In this document: piece after piece, positions 45,396-57,565 of the stretch
Position numbering within the stretch: position 1 is the first letter of the stretch
How the letters are laid out: each line of letters begins with the position of its first letter
Source: Emmonsiellopsis sp. PD_33
Lineage: Eukaryota; Ascomycota; Eurotiomycetes; Onygenales; Ajellomycetaceae
Assembly: GCA_032988165.1 (NCBI GenBank)
Contig: JANTQF010000016.1
Location: forward strand, 174,999-238,998
Direction: 5' to 3'
DNA: 64,000 bases
Made by a program: the position numbers and the translations under genes
Notes under the pieces: generated by a model
Databases searched by the model: none
The model's input: only the letters and a program-made list of their open reading frames with translations
Told to the model about the DNA's origin: nothing

Positions 45396-46844
45396 CTATT
45401 TCCCAGCATCGACCTTGGCAATGTAGGCTGGGGAATCGTTAGCTTTTACTCGGCTGCAAACAAGCTGGGAAGAAAAAAACTTACAGATAAGGTCGAGGAC
45501 ACGGCGGGAGTAGCCCCACTCGTTGTCGTACCACGAAACAAGCTTGATGAAGTTGTCGTTAAGGGCAATACCGGCGGCGGCATCGAAGATGGAGGAGTGG
45601 GGGTCGCCGTTCAGATCGGTGGACACAAGAGCATCCTCAGAATAGGCGAGAATGCCTGAATGGACTTATTAACAAAGGCACCGCCAACGAGAATATGGTG
45701 GATTACTTACCCTTGAGCTCGTTTTCGGAGGCCTTCTTGATGGTGGCCTTGATCTGGTCATAGGTGACGGGCTTCTCGATACGGCAGGTGAGATCGACAA
45801 CGGAGACGTTGGAGGTGGGCACACGCATGGACATGCCGGTGAGCTTGCCGTTGAGGGAGGGGATGACCTTTCCGACGGCCTTGGCGGCACCAGTGCTGCT
45901 GGGAATGATGTTCTGGGCAGCAGTGCGTCCTCCACGCCAGTCCTTGTGAGAGGGACCATCGACGGTCTTCTGGGTGGCAGTGTAGGAGTGGATGGTGGTC
46001 ATGAGACCCTCAACGAGACCGAAGTTGTCGTTGATAACCTTGGCCAGGGGGGCAAGGCAGTTGGTGGTGCAAGAGGCGTTGGAGAGGACGTTTACATCGG
46101 ATTTGTAGGTTTTCTCGTTGACGCCCATGACGAACATGGGGGCATCCGCCGAGGGAGCGGAGATGACGACCTTCTTGGCGCCACCCTTCAAGTGGGCGGA
46201 GGCCTTCTCTGTGGTGGTGAAGACACCAGTGGACTCGACGACGTACTCGGCGCCAGTCTCGGCCCAGGGGATGTTGGCGGGATCTCTCTCTTGGTAGATG
46301 CGGATGGTCTTGCCATTGACGATGAGATTCTGGCCGGAGACCTGGATGTCGCCCTTGAACTGGCCGTGTGTGGAGTCATATTTGAGCATGTAGGCCTATG
46401 GGGTGGGCTGGTCAGCTGAATTGATCAAGAAAACAGGCAATTGAATGAAGTTCGTTTTCGTAGTCGAGGACATGACGGAACAGTTGGTATAGGGCAAGCC
46501 AAAAAAAGCGCATACAGCATATTTAGTCTCGATGAAAGGGTCGTTGACGGCAACGATTTCAATGTCGTTGTGCTCAGCACTGAAAACAGGTAAGCAACGA
46601 GCAACTACAGCTAAACACACGAGTATTGGGATATTACTCACGCATTGCGGAAGACCTGGGGATGTTTGTTAGCAAGCAGAAAAAGGAGGCGGGGCGGGAT
46701 GGAGGGGTAAACAAACAATTCTGCCAATGCGACCGAAGCCGTTGATTCCAACCTAGAAGAACAGTGTTACCCAGCGGTCCAGGAGACGGCAGCACGCGCC
46801 GTGAGAGAGAGAGAGAGCTGGCCTGGATATACCTTGACGACCAT
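45396..46844 (-). CDS. gpdA: glyceraldehyde-3-phosphate dehydrogenase
   Basis: Seven exons, complement(45396..45427, 45485..45655, 45711..46395, 46516..46579, 46642..46655, 46717..46752, 46833..46844), give 337 residues, exactly the family length. It oxidises glyceraldehyde-3-phosphate to 1,3-bisphosphoglycerate with NAD in glycolysis. Seen: VGINGFGRIGR (NAD fold), SNASCTTNCLAP with the catalytic Cys, HSYTATQKTVDGPSHKDWRG, and WYDNEWGYSRRVLDL near the end. Exon 1 is four codons (MVVK) and exon 3 is a 14-bp microexon. Intron 4 (46396-46515, 120 bp) has a nearer CAG acceptor, rejected because the motif YAAYMLKYDS requires CATAG. Confidence 0.97.
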
Positions 46845-48591
46845 TGTTGCTGGTTGATGGAGGACTGTTTACTCTGTGGCGGGGCAGGGTCAGCACAGGC
46901 AAACGGCGGAACAGCGGGGTAGCTTAGATCAAGGGAGAGCAGCGGGCAAGGGCCAGCAGGGGGACTCACACGGATAGGCTGGACAGAGAAGAAGCAGCAC
47001 GGGGATGGATTGGACGGGGAGTGGTGGGAGAAGAGGAGGATGGAGAGAGGAAAAGGCAAAGTCGGGAGAAGTGGGATGCGAGACGACTAAATAAATACCT
47101 GCCGCCCGCAGCCACCGCCCGCCAGCCAACCACAGCCCGGCCGTCGTCATAAGCCGCGCCGGGTGCGTCGACACAAGGCTGCGGCGTGCACACCGGGGGT
47201 ATTTATGGTGTATTTGATACCGCTGTAATATACGTCTATCTCTCTCTGCTGATATGTTCAGGTTTACTTCCTCTCCTTGCCATCTCATCATCTACACCTC
47301 TTCACCTCTTCACCTCATACCCTCTACTACTACTACTCATAACCCATCTCTTCCCCATGTTCCAGCACAGCCAAACCCCAAGCTCCATCCCGATCTGGGG
47401 CCAACTCCCGACCGCCCCGGCTTGTCCCGTCTCCTCCACCGGACGAAGCAGGAGAGCCACGATATTTGCAGGCGCTGCGAGCCGATTTACCCCAGCCCCA
47501 GTATTCCCTTCCGAGGCAGCGATCATCTGCTTTTCGTTGGCTTGCAGTTGTTGTCGCGAAGCTGTTGTTTCCTTTGTCCCGTTTTGTTTTGGCTGTGGCT
47601 CGGCTATTTCTTTGGCTGCCCCTCGTAACAAGTTTCAGTGATATCATCGATGCAGGAGAAGGTTACCTGGGGAGCTGGCTGGTATAGCTACTATAGTAAT
47701 CCACCACGGAATACCGCCGCAGATGCCCTGAAACGGAATGGGACAGTAACATAGTAGAGGACATGCCTGCTTACCTTTATACATACACACTGCTCGTCCT
47801 TAAATTGCCCCTCCAACGTAGCCATGTCGATGACATAGCCCCACGTGACCGCAGCCACTCTGATCCCCCACCATGCCCAATCCGGTACCTTTCTCCGCCC
47901 GCAGAAACCATTAATCCGCGCTGTGTGCCGCTCATCCACATTCCAGCCCAGCAAGCGTTGTTCCCCCTGGCGGCTCCCCGCCTCACCGGGCTGCTGAAAA
48001 GAGGGAGCTGCGCACGCAGACGCCCCAGGTTGGCGGACCTAGAACCCGTGGCGGAGCCAGTCCAGCCAGAAACTACTGCGGTGTGCATTTATTTGTAAAT
48101 GGTGGTTGCTTGTGCAGTGCGCGCAACGGCGGTGGTGCGTGGGGTTTGGCACTCAGGGACCGGTGCTGTTTTGTGTTGTGTCGTCATCCTGACAGAATAA
48201 CATCCAGTTCTTCTTCCTGCTCTCGACCTGTAATTAGTAAGTAAGATTCAACCTATGCTTCAACTGTAATGGAATAAAAAGAGGATGCACAATACAACAG
48301 ATCTATAAATAATCGTTATTTCTATCTAACCCCATCCAAATACAAAAATATATATGCTAGCTTAAAACATTAGAGAAGGTAGGTAGGTATGGCACAACGC
48401 TGAGGCGGTCATGTCGGGGCCTGTTGGCCATCGGGGGAGGATAGAGTATAACATAGATGCATTATCGAGGCCAAGTTCGGCTCGGAAGGGGAAACGTGCT
48501 TGCCAAAACGCTCTCACATCGCCCCTCACCCAGCTACGAGGCAATATCAAAATGAGAAAGAAGTTTATATTTCCTGCTCTTCGACCCTGAT
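46845..48591. promoter_or_regulatory. GAPDH upstream region and pho88 3' region
   Basis: The first 350 bp have long CT-rich tracts on the minus strand and a CATAAATA TATA-like box near 47198-47205, fitting a strongly expressed gene. CACGTG lies at 47842-47847. Frames present here show no recognisable protein. Confidence 0.45.
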
Positions 48592-49443
48592 TTACTCATC
48601 CTTGGCACCTCCTCTCCAGTTCTTCTCTGCAGCCTCCACGCTGGCCTTGTCCTTCTTCACCTCGCCCTGTCCCATGCCCATAAATCCACCGGCGGCCTTC
48701 CATGGTCTCTCCAAGTCGCCCTTGGCGGCCTGTCCGAAAACGTGGATCTTGACCAAGTTGCCCTCGAGCGCGGTCTTGAGGGGGATAATCGATTGGATCA
48801 CGAGTGGGTTGGTGTACTTGAAGTAGAGGTGCATCACACACATCATGCCAACACCCATGAGCTGGGACTTCATAAGGGCGCGGAGCTGCTGTTTGTCGTA
48901 GTCCTGAACGGTAGTGACGACGGGGCGGGGTTCCTCCTGGCTTCCCATGGGGGCCGGCTCAACGTATTTCAAAGTCTTGAGATCTGTGGGTCATCGTGTC
49001 AGCTGCATATTCATCCGGGGGAGCTAGCTTGGATATGAGGGGGGAAGGCAGGTTTTCCGGCTTCCCCAGTCCGCTTTATCCGGCGGATGCGAATGCGGAC
49101 ACAAATACGTATCCACAGAAGAGGATATCGGAGCCACCAACCTTTCTTTGCGTTTATTTGCGACTGCACATAGATGTACAGCCCACAGATTATGATATTC
49201 GATGCGATGTACATGGTCCGCACGCCGAGAAGCACGTCGGGGTTATCGAAAGGGATCTTCTTCGACACCTGCATCATCACAAGGATGACCACCAGGTTGG
49301 TGCTGTAGACGATAGATTAGCCATGCCCATCAGCAGGATAATCAGACACAAGCTGCATGGGATCACAGCGCAGTCCGAACACGAAGACGAAGACGGCAGA
49401 TAAGACCTGGGGGAGCTTCTTACATTTGCGGGCTGAGAGCCAT
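48592..49443 (-). CDS. pho88: Pho88/Snd3 ER membrane protein
   Basis: Exons complement(48592..48983, 49142..49302, 49424..49443) give 190 residues. Pho88, also called Snd3, is an ER membrane protein first linked to phosphate uptake and later to SRP-independent targeting of membrane proteins. It starts MALSPQITNLVVILVMMQVSKKIPF, has a first hydrophobic helix there and a second at MYIASNIIICGLYIYV, then the conserved LMGVGMMCVMHLYFKYTNPL segment and a hydrophilic tail with WKAAGGFMGMGQGEVKK. Exon 1 is 20 bp. A CACGTG core lies 199 bp upstream of the start (49642-49647), noteworthy because Pho4-type factors bind this core. Confidence 0.94.
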
Positions 49444-50223
49444 GATGACGAGAGGGGTAAGAGACGCGGCGAATCCCGAAAGCGATGGACGAGGATGATG
49501 CACAGGCAAAGGACGGCTGTTGAGCTGTTGTCGACGCGGGTTGCGGGAGGAGAGAAGTCTTCGGTCGTCGCGGAAGCTGGGGGAGATTTTTCGCCAAACG
49601 GAAACCTTGAACGACCAGCTGGCCCCAACGCGGCCGGGCGTCACGTGAGCCGACTAGCCTGGGACCCGTGGACCTCGCCCTTCCAAGGTTGCCGGAGTCT
49701 GGAGCCTCACCTTGGTCCGACAACCTCTATCGGAGCTACCAGGCATCGTTTTCCAACGTTATTCTGCCTTAAAAGCCTATGTCAACTTCGCGAGTATGGC
49801 CCATTGATGCTGACTAACTGTACCATTCTGTCGTCGGGCTCTTCGGATCTTTTTCGCATTGACCCCCTACTAGCCTGTAACTACAGGGTAGCAGAGGACA
49901 GCCTCAAAATGATGGCCCCGAATAACCCCAGATTCTCCAGCTTGCCAACATGCCAACTAACGGGAGACCTGTTTGCAGCGGGGCGGCTGTGTGAGTCCGG
50001 CTCTCTCATTCGGCGATTTCTATCACAGTCCGTCCGAAGTCCGTTGCAACGGCCATATGTCGTCTTATTGCTGTCTGGCTGGGCTGGCGTAGTACATAAA
50101 TACAAACCCCCCCGCAGCATGTCGCCAACTGTTGACCTCTGGAATTCGTTACGCGAGAAGCGTTTTTACTATTCCCAAAGAAGTTGAGAGCCGTCCAGCC
50201 ATTGTCTAGATTTCTTACTTGGC
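49444..50223. promoter_or_regulatory. divergent intergenic region, pho88 / alpha-beta hydrolase
   Basis: It contains CACGTG at 49642-49647. A frame open across 49357-50187 on the plus strand overlaps pho88 antisense and has no recognisable protein features. Confidence 0.45.
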
Positions 50224-51322
50224 ATGGAGCCCTACACTTTTGACCTCAAGGAGACTCAGCATGAGAACTCCCAAAAGCTCTTCGGCCAGTTTGATACCTA
50301 CCGTACTGCCTATAAGCATATCAATTCCCAGCCGATCCATGCAATTTTCATTGTGCCTAAACACCTTCCCCCAGGGCCTCGTCCCTTGCTTGTGAGGTTC
50401 CATGGCGGCGGTTTCTGTGAGGGGGAAGCTGAGGGATCCATGAGACCGTTGTATGTTCGATTCCAAGCTCAACACCCTCAGTCAAGGCCCTAACAGAGCC
50501 AGCTTCCTCGAGCTAGCCCTCAAACACGGCGCTGTTATTCTTGCCCCAGACTATCGTTTACGGCCCGAGCATGAACTAGCAGAGGGCGTCGATGACATCC
50601 GCTCCTTCTGGACCTGGGTTGAGGGGAGTGTGCAGCAGGTTGTTCAGGAATGTATTCCAGACCTTGAACTGGAAGTGAATAATCTGCTGGTATGTGGTGA
50701 GAGTGCAGGTGGATACCATGCTGTTCAAACAGTGCTTCTCAGTATGACAACCCTGCTGATAAAAGTACTCTTCCTACAATACCCTGCTGTGGACCTTGCC
50801 GGCATTTTCAGGCTAGGCAGAAGCAATCTAGGGCAGGAGAGTGTCAAGCCCCCTGTTCTACTGCCGGATATCTACCCATACTCCATAGTCCAAGACCATC
50901 TTGCAGCACGAGAGCCGGGAAAGATATGCACACGAGCCAAGTTTGGGAGCAGGATGGAGCTCATGGGCGCTCTACTACTGGCGGATAAAATGTGCGACAT
51001 CTCTGGACCCAACGCTTGGCTTGATCCGATGACCAGTCTCGAGACAGCAGGCAGATTGCCGCCAGTTCTGCTCTATCACTCTAAAGAGGATGATATGGTA
51101 AGTACCACACCTATGTCGGTTTACGGAAATGCTGATGCAGTGTAGATTCCATGGCAACATACCGAAGCATTTGCAGAGAAGCTCAAGAGGCTGCACCCGG
51201 ATGCGCCATTATATTTGACATACAACACGGGCGACCACGCCTTTGACGGCAACCACACGATGGCAACCCCGTGGCTGAAGGAGCCGCTCGAGTTCGTGCA
51301 AAAGTACTGGCCTTCTGGATGA
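50224..51322 (+). CDS. alpha/beta hydrolase (HSL-like, alpha/beta hydrolase fold-3)
   Basis: Exons 50224..50450, 50497..51097 and 51146..51322 give 334 residues. The oxyanion motif is FHGGGF (about residue 60), the nucleophile elbow is GESAGG, and the C-terminal GDHAFDG supplies the catalytic His; a Asp of the HSKEDDM segment could be the acid. Esterase or lipase activity on small esters is likely; substrate unknown. There is no signal peptide. Intron 1 is only 46 bp (GTATGT..AACAG); a nearer CAAG acceptor gives a stop and is too short. Intron 2 (48 bp) could also use an inner CAG, but only TGTAG keeps DDM-IPWQHTEAF. A lone gene between pho88 and histone H2A.Z. Confidence 0.84.
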
Positions 51323-52659
51323 TGGTTGGATTGCACCCAGAGTCTATGGATATCCCACACAGTTCAAGCAATGTTAATGAATATTATGCGATTAAGTTGA
51401 TAATGTATATCCGTCCTGGGAGTTGCCCCACACTGACTACATATTTTTATCAAACAGCGATGATACCAATCTTGTGGGAGCGTCGGAATACCTCCTCCAT
51501 AATCAAAACTCTCCTATTTTTCCACCCTGACCACCAGTACTCTGCTATTGATCCTTGTTTGGATGAACAGGAAATGTTAACTACCTAGCTCGTCAGAAAG
51601 CCCCGCAGAGTGTCCATAGGGGATTGGGAAGAAGCTCACCCTCCTCTAAACACGTCATATATAAGACGTCTCAAACTTCTTTGACCCCCTCCCTCTTCCC
51701 CCTCTTTACCCCAACCCACCACTGATATCCAGAACATGCATCAAGCTCGACTCCTATTGTCGGTAGTTGTGCGACTAGGTCTCTTCGATTATCCCCCGCC
51801 ACGATTCGACTGTTCCGTCCGATCCCCATGCCAAAGCAATCGGGGCAGAATGACATAATTATCAGGTCGACGGGAACGAGATCGTCACAATCCTGCCCGT
51901 CGCGGCAAATCCGTACATATGATTTTCCGTGGTGGCGGCAGAATTCGTAGATTTCTGTGATGTCTTCACACATGTTTCGGGTGGGATTTGGCGATGTCTG
52001 TTCGTCTGCTATCCCAGAATAGAGGCTAGCTAGACTAGGGGAAGGAAGGATTATTTTTGAAACCTAGCGCTGGTATGTGGTTGCTTTCGGGGTGTTTATA
52101 TTTGGTGACGCGGTTAGAGGCTGCCAATGCGGATTTTGGTAGGTAGGTATGGATAAGGATGTCGATGCAGGGTGCGGGGTGTGAGATGGAAACTCCTTCA
52201 ACACCAATCGATGATCAAAAATAGGGATAGAGGCGATATCTAAATCCCCTAAATGGCAAGACGCAAAGTCAAAGTCATTGATCCATGGTTTATTCAGGTC
52301 TCTTCTTCTTCTTCTTTATATGTAAAACTGTTTCATTAGCATTGTCTTCTAGAAAAATGGGAGGTTCGTCAAGGAAATAATGTTGACAAGACAATTTCAT
52401 TGACAATGCAATGCATCCCAAGACATGCTATGCTGTCAAACAAGTAAGCAACATGTGCTCACTTCTGCTTACTTCCCTGCTTGCCCCTTAGTTATTACCG
52501 TAATCACTGCCACTACCAACCCCTTTCGCCCCCTCCTCTATATTAGATACCTCCCTTCCCCGAACTACCCCCTACGCCCCTACTTCTCCCTCCCCCCCTT
52601 ACCCCTACTGCCCTTATTACCCCTCTCTCCCTACTACTAGTACTAATGTATCCCTCTCC
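51323..52659. other. intergenic region
   Basis: No recognisable gene. The minus-strand frame at 51671-51973 (100 residues, with several Cys) has no known motif. A CTT run lies near 52302-52315 and a C/T-rich tract at 52545-52665 precedes the histone relic. Confidence 0.4.
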
Positions 52660-52745
52660 CTCCTGTTACCGTCAGTCCTCGGCATACCTTACCGCCGAAG
52701 TCCTCGAGTTGGCGAGCAACGCAGCCAAGGATCTTAAGCGAAGGT
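52660..52745 (+). pseudogene. relic of histone H2A.Z exon 3 (about 75 bp)
   Basis: The stretch from CAGTCCTCG to GATCTTAAG (52673-52738) matches the start of H2A.Z exon 3 at 54130-54198, with near-identity over GCCGAAGTCCTCGAGTTGG and GCAACGCAGCCAA. A one-base length difference near 52682 would break the frame (CGAATACC in the gene, CGGCATACC here). The AAAGATCTTAAG-type end shows it derives from H2A.Z rather than canonical H2A. It has no exons 1-2 beside it, so it is a short duplicated fragment 1.46 kb upstream of its source. Confidence 0.8.
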
Positions 52746-53504
52746 CAGCTCTTTCTACTCCTTCTTAACCTGCGTCTACTATTAAAAGGAGAGACGGCGG
52801 AGACATTATCTTGTGGGTTGTGGTTCTAAGATTGATAAGATAAGATCACATGATGCTGGAGATGACATAATCCGCGATGCAAACATCGCTTTCAATTTCT
52901 CGAACTCTTCCTCCCTGTCCAAGTTGGCTGGGGAGACGCATTCAACCATAAACTGCCGATGCACGTTGCTCTATTCTGGCTCCAAGCATACTACAGCCAT
53001 TTCCCCAAGGCTGTATGTACTTGGCCAGCATGATTTACCTGTTACTAACTAGCAAAATAGGCTGCGCTGGGCGCAGTCTGCCTGGCTCGCTGTCTGAAAA
53101 CCCCCAGCCAGAATGCTCCCGCTGTCCGGGGATGGACGGGGGCCCAGCCTGATAGCAGTATCAGGCGCCTCTTTTTCTACTGACACTCTTCGTTTTACAG
53201 CCACTGCCTTTGCCGCTGTGCTGGTATCCTCCGCGACATGTCGGCCTCACTAACATTCCCCATGTTCTGATGTCAAAGCCTCTGTCCCGATTCGGACTAG
53301 CGCGCCGCCCGCAACGCTATTGCAGCCTTTTACCTAAGCGATCACAAAGTTCGTCGATGCTTTCCTATCCATCCATCAACAACGCGAACTTTGCCACGCT
53401 TCCGTCCCGTCTGTCTATCCACCTTCGGCCTCCATCGACTATCCTCACATCTCGACGCGACATAACCGTTTCTGCAACCCCCTATCTCGCTTCTTCTACT
53501 CGAC
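52746..53504. other. upstream region of the histone H2A.Z gene
   Basis: It includes a CTGCGC-TGG-GCGCAG hairpin near 53063-53077 and C-rich leader sequence before the ATG. No other gene is supported. Confidence 0.45.
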
Positions 53505-54363
53505 ATGCCTGGCGGAAAGGGAAAGTCTATTGGCGGGAAGGGTGCCCCGAAGGACGCTGCGGGGAAACCGCAGAAATCTCACAGCGCAAAGGCTGGCTTG
53601 CAGGTTGGTATTTTCCCTTTTTGCGGTCGGATTCTCGCCTCACCTCACTATCACTTCACCATCGCCTCACTGCCGCCTCGCTACCGCATCCGAATGATCC
53701 GCTGAGCCTATCGAAGGCCAAAGCCGATGACCTCGAGAGTTACGCGTTTTCAGTGCCTGTTGTGATGAAATGCTGGGTCCATGATACTCTTCACTTGTTG
53801 CCATATCGTGTATTTGGCTCGTCAGATGCCCTTGGATGGACACGTTTCGTTAATTTGGCTTTTGAGTTACACACTCTTCGCGCAAAGTTGAACTAACTGA
53901 ATTTTTCTTCACAGTTCCCCTGTGGCCGTGTCAAGCGTTTCCTAAAGAACAACACCCAAAATAAGATGCGCGTTGGTGCTAAAGGTAAGAGATTGCTTTC
54001 CATCCCATCATCGCTGTTGCCTGACTCAACTTTGGAAACTTCCCCCATTCTGATTCACAACGCGCCCTTGAACCCTTGTTGAGTGGTATGGAGCCCTTTT
54101 CTGACCTTTGAACAGCCGCTGTTTATGTCACGGCAGTCCTCGAATACCTCACTGCCGAAGTCCTCGAGTTGGCCGGCAACGCAGCCAAAGATCTTAAGGT
54201 CAAGCGTATCACTCCTCGCCATCTCCAACTAGCAATTCGAGGCGACGAAGAGTTGGACACTCTCATTCGTGCGACAATCGCGTTCGGAGGTGTCTTGCCC
54301 CGTATCAACCGTGCGCTCCTTCTCAAGGTCGAACAGAAGAAGAAACACAAGGCTGAGGCATAA
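53505..54363 (+). CDS. htz1: histone variant H2A.Z
   Basis: Exons 53505..53603, 53915..53984 and 54116..54363 give 138 residues. H2A.Z replaces H2A in nucleosomes near promoters and is deposited by SWR1. The Lys-rich tail MPGGKGKSIGGKG is the acetylated region. The core reads FPCGRVKRFLK, then AVLEYLTAEVLELAGNAAKD, LKVKRITPRHLQLAIRGDEE and LDTLIRATIAFGGVLP. The KDLKVKRI and RGDEELD sequences separate it from canonical H2A. Intron 1 is 311 bp, the longest of the assigned introns, with an AACTAAC branch. Intron 2 is 131 bp. A broken copy of part of exon 3 lies upstream at 52.66 kb. Confidence 0.97.
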
Positions 54364-55909
54364 ATTAAAGCAATGGAAATGCTTGAATGGACAGGCACCT
54401 TTCGTTTTGTGGTCATGCTCAGCCCCAGTCTAGGCGGCGGAACGCAACGGCTGTTGATTCGAAAATAATTTTTCTCCCACGCTTCTATCTGCTTCAACAT
54501 GGCTTTTTGCAATATGTCCGGCTTTTGTCCGCTCCAATTTCGGAGTTGCGGTTTGCAGCATACGTTAGGCTGAATGGGTCGATTTATATAACGGGGGAAC
54601 GACAGCTGATGCATCACTTATCTTCGCCTTGCGAATATACTTTTATGATACACTTTGAAAGTCTCGTGCTTGCATCTTCCCTGCACCTCTTTTCTAGGCA
54701 AGTGGCGAATGTGTTTCCGCAATATCGGTTCCAGACCAGCACCGGATTCTTCCTGATTTTCGTTGTCTCTTTCTTTTTTCTTGCTTTTATTTTCCTTTCT
54801 AGGGCGCTATAATGGGAAAGGCGGCTGGGTTGGCGGGATGAAAAATCGCGCAGGGTTTGGGAAACACAGGCAAAATAACCTCTTGCCCTCGATTTGCATT
54901 TCTTTCTTATTATATCTTTTATCCCCCCTTATTTCATCGTTTCCCCCCTACTGGTTTTTGTTTTGTTCTGTACTCTGTTATGTTCTCCCCCGGTCTTTTG
55001 TCGCGGTGCGCTGTATAAGTATCTGTTAGTTAGGCAGGTAGCTAGCTAGGTTGTAGCCAGAATATCCCCCTCCAAAAACAAGAAAGTATGGAAATTGCGG
55101 TTCTATCTCCTTTCTCTGAAGTGATGGGAGTATTTGGTGAGAATGTGCTTGTTTGATGGCCAACTAATTTTAGCTAATTGGTAAATTAATTACATCCTTT
55201 TAACTTTCTCTATGGGATCCTGAGCGCAGATAATTCTGTCCATAAAATCCAGTTGTCCGAATAAGCAAACAGGCAGAAACCAAAAAAAGTACGACTTAAA
55301 CCATTACCTACCTAATCAGTAAATAATGAAATCCCTCTATCGCTCAAATGACCATTGTCCCGAGGAACTGATAGAGGGCTCTTTTACATATCTAGATAGT
55401 GAAGTTAACAAAGATTATTATAAGGAAACTAGCTCATTCATCCAGAGCACAACCATGCCATGTTGCTATTATTTACCAAGCAACCCGTTATCTTAGGCAT
55501 ATGTGGGTCGGTTCAGGAAGAATGTATATATATTAGGTAGTCTGCTATATACAACTGGAGGTTGGGAAGAATCCTGCATCCATGATGAACGGCGATGCAG
55601 GCTGAAAAGTGGGGAATGCCTACCGACCACCACCCTCATGTCACTTGCAGCATGGATCAGAGGAAGAAAGAGATGGTATATACATAAAATGGGTTTCGGG
55701 ACGGTAGGCGGGAAGTGGCGATTTGGGGGGAAGCAGAGGGAAACCAAATATATGTCTAAAGAAAGGGGAGTGAGGTGGAAGGCAAACCGGACAAGCGAGA
55801 ACCAGCTCAGGGAACGGCGTGGTAAGTTACGAGATAAGAATAGGTAAAGTACAGAATGCAACAGTTGCCGCCCCCTAGATCATGTCTCGTTTATCTTGCT
55901 CCTTTCCGC
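54364..55909. other. convergent intergenic region (H2A.Z / sugar transporter)
   Basis: T-rich after the histone stop and AT-rich throughout. The plus-strand frame 55503-55847 (114 residues) and its minus shadow have no recognisable content. No gene is assigned. Confidence 0.45.
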
Positions 55910-57565
55910 TTAAGCGTCCGTCTTAGCAACGTCGGAAACATCAACCACCTTGTCGGTCATGCCCATATCCTGGGTGAAGGTGCTGGTGGGGACCCATTTG
56001 GCAGAAGTGCGGGGGGTGGTCTCCTCCATCATGCGGTCGACTTGCTCGAGAGTAAGGCCCTTGGTTTCGGGGACGAGGAAGTAGGCGTACAGGAAGCAGG
56101 TGACGCAGAGACCGCCCCAGAGCCAGAAGACATGGGTGCCGAGGTTGCCCTTGTCGGCGCCGACGAGATAGGGGGTGATGACGGCGATGATCTAAAGGGC
56201 ATGTTAGCGATGGACCGGGTTACCGGAGAAGATAAATGGGGGGAGATGACATACGCAATTCCAGAGCCAGTTAGAGGCGGTGGCGAGACCAACACCACGA
56301 GAACGGATGGGAAGAGGGTAGATTTCACCAATGACGACCCACGCGCCTGGGCCCCATGTGCTGGCGAAAAAGAAGATGTAGATACAGATGAAGGCAATCA
56401 TGGCCTTGACGGCATTGGGGTTGTCCCCGGCAGCAGCTCCCATGATGGCAACGATGAATTCGCAGACGAACATACCGACGGCACCCCAGATGAGCAAGGG
56501 GCGACGACCGAGGCGTTCAACAGCCCAGAAGGAAATTGGGGTCGAGAGAACATTGACGAGGGTGGTGATAAGACCGATCAGGAATGGGTTGTCGATGGTG
56601 CCAAGGGTCTGGAAGAAGGTGGTTCCGAAGTAGAAGATGAAGTTGATACCCGTCCACTGCTGCATCATCTGGAGCGAGGTACCCAGGATGGTCCGGCGCA
56701 AGTTGCTGGAAGAGTTGGAGAGACCGCCGCGGAAGCAGTTCATCCACGAGTTCCAGTAGCTTCCCTGGGGAACGACCTGCAGCTCGTATTCATGGTTGGC
56801 AATGACCTCAGCAAGCTCCCGTTGAATGTATTCAGAGTCAAGGGGCTGTCCTCGCACACGGGCGAGCACTTCAGCCGCGCGCTTATGGTCTCCCTTCTTT
56901 ACGAAATAACGTGGGGACTCGGGCAGCAGAAAGAGACCAATGGCAAGGATAAGTGCCCAAAGCATCTGAAGCGCGATCGGAATACGGTAGGATCCGGTAT
57001 CCTTCCGGTCCTGGGTCGCGTAGTCAACGCAAGAGGCAAGCAGAAGTCCAATCGTGATACAGAACTGATAGCCGGACACAATGGCACCGCGAACCTTGCG
57101 GGGTGCGATTTCTGACATGTAAAGGATGATGATGGCAGACACGAAACCGACACCAAATCCAGCAATTAGGCGACCAGCGACGAGCAAGCCCAAAGAGGTG
57201 GACGCAGTTTGGAGGATGACACCGACGTTGAAAACCACACAGCCGGCAATGATTGTTGTACGACGACCAATGAAATCCGCGAGGTCACCGGCAATGATGG
57301 CACCAAAAAAGGTTCCGGCGGAAAGGATGGAGGTAATCAGGGATTTTTGGGAGGCTGGGAGGGAGAACTTGTCGGAGCCCGGGGGGAAGTCGGATTGCTT
57401 GAGATCGGTGAAGAGCTCGATGAAGTACGGCATGCCCATGACTCCGCTGATATATCCGGAGTCGAAACCGAAGAAGATACCGCCAAAAGCAGCGAAGGCG
57501 CACATCAGGTACGCCTTCATTGTAACTGGCGCCTCGACGCCATTGACATCGGGAGTGCCCGCCAT
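55910..57565 (-). CDS. sugar (hexose) transporter, MFS sugar porter family
   Basis: Exons complement(55910..56191, 56255..57565) give 530 residues. Twelve hydrophobic segments are expected and visible. Sugar porter signatures are present: GGIFFGFDSGYISG near the start, DFIGRRTT after segment 2, PESPRYFVKKG after segment 6, QQWTGINFIFYFG in segment 7, and PETKGLTLEQVD after segment 12. This set suggests a high-affinity glucose or hexose uptake system in the plasma membrane. The start is the ATG at 57565-57563 (MAGTPDVNG); frame upstream is open but low-complexity. Intron 56192-56254 is 63 bp with GTATGT and a GCTAAC branch. A CATAAAAGG TATA-like box lies at 57728-57736. Confidence 0.92.

Noticed and set aside
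49357..50187. 276-codon plus-strand frame beside pho88
   Set aside because: It runs antisense over pho88 exon 1 and its intron, has no recognisable motif, and is best explained as a chance open frame.
50451..50486. 36-bp intron alternative in the alpha/beta hydrolase gene
   Set aside because: Too short, and it leads directly into a stop codon.
55856..57115. 419-codon plus-strand frame
   Set aside because: Antisense shadow of the sugar transporter, which has clear family signatures.
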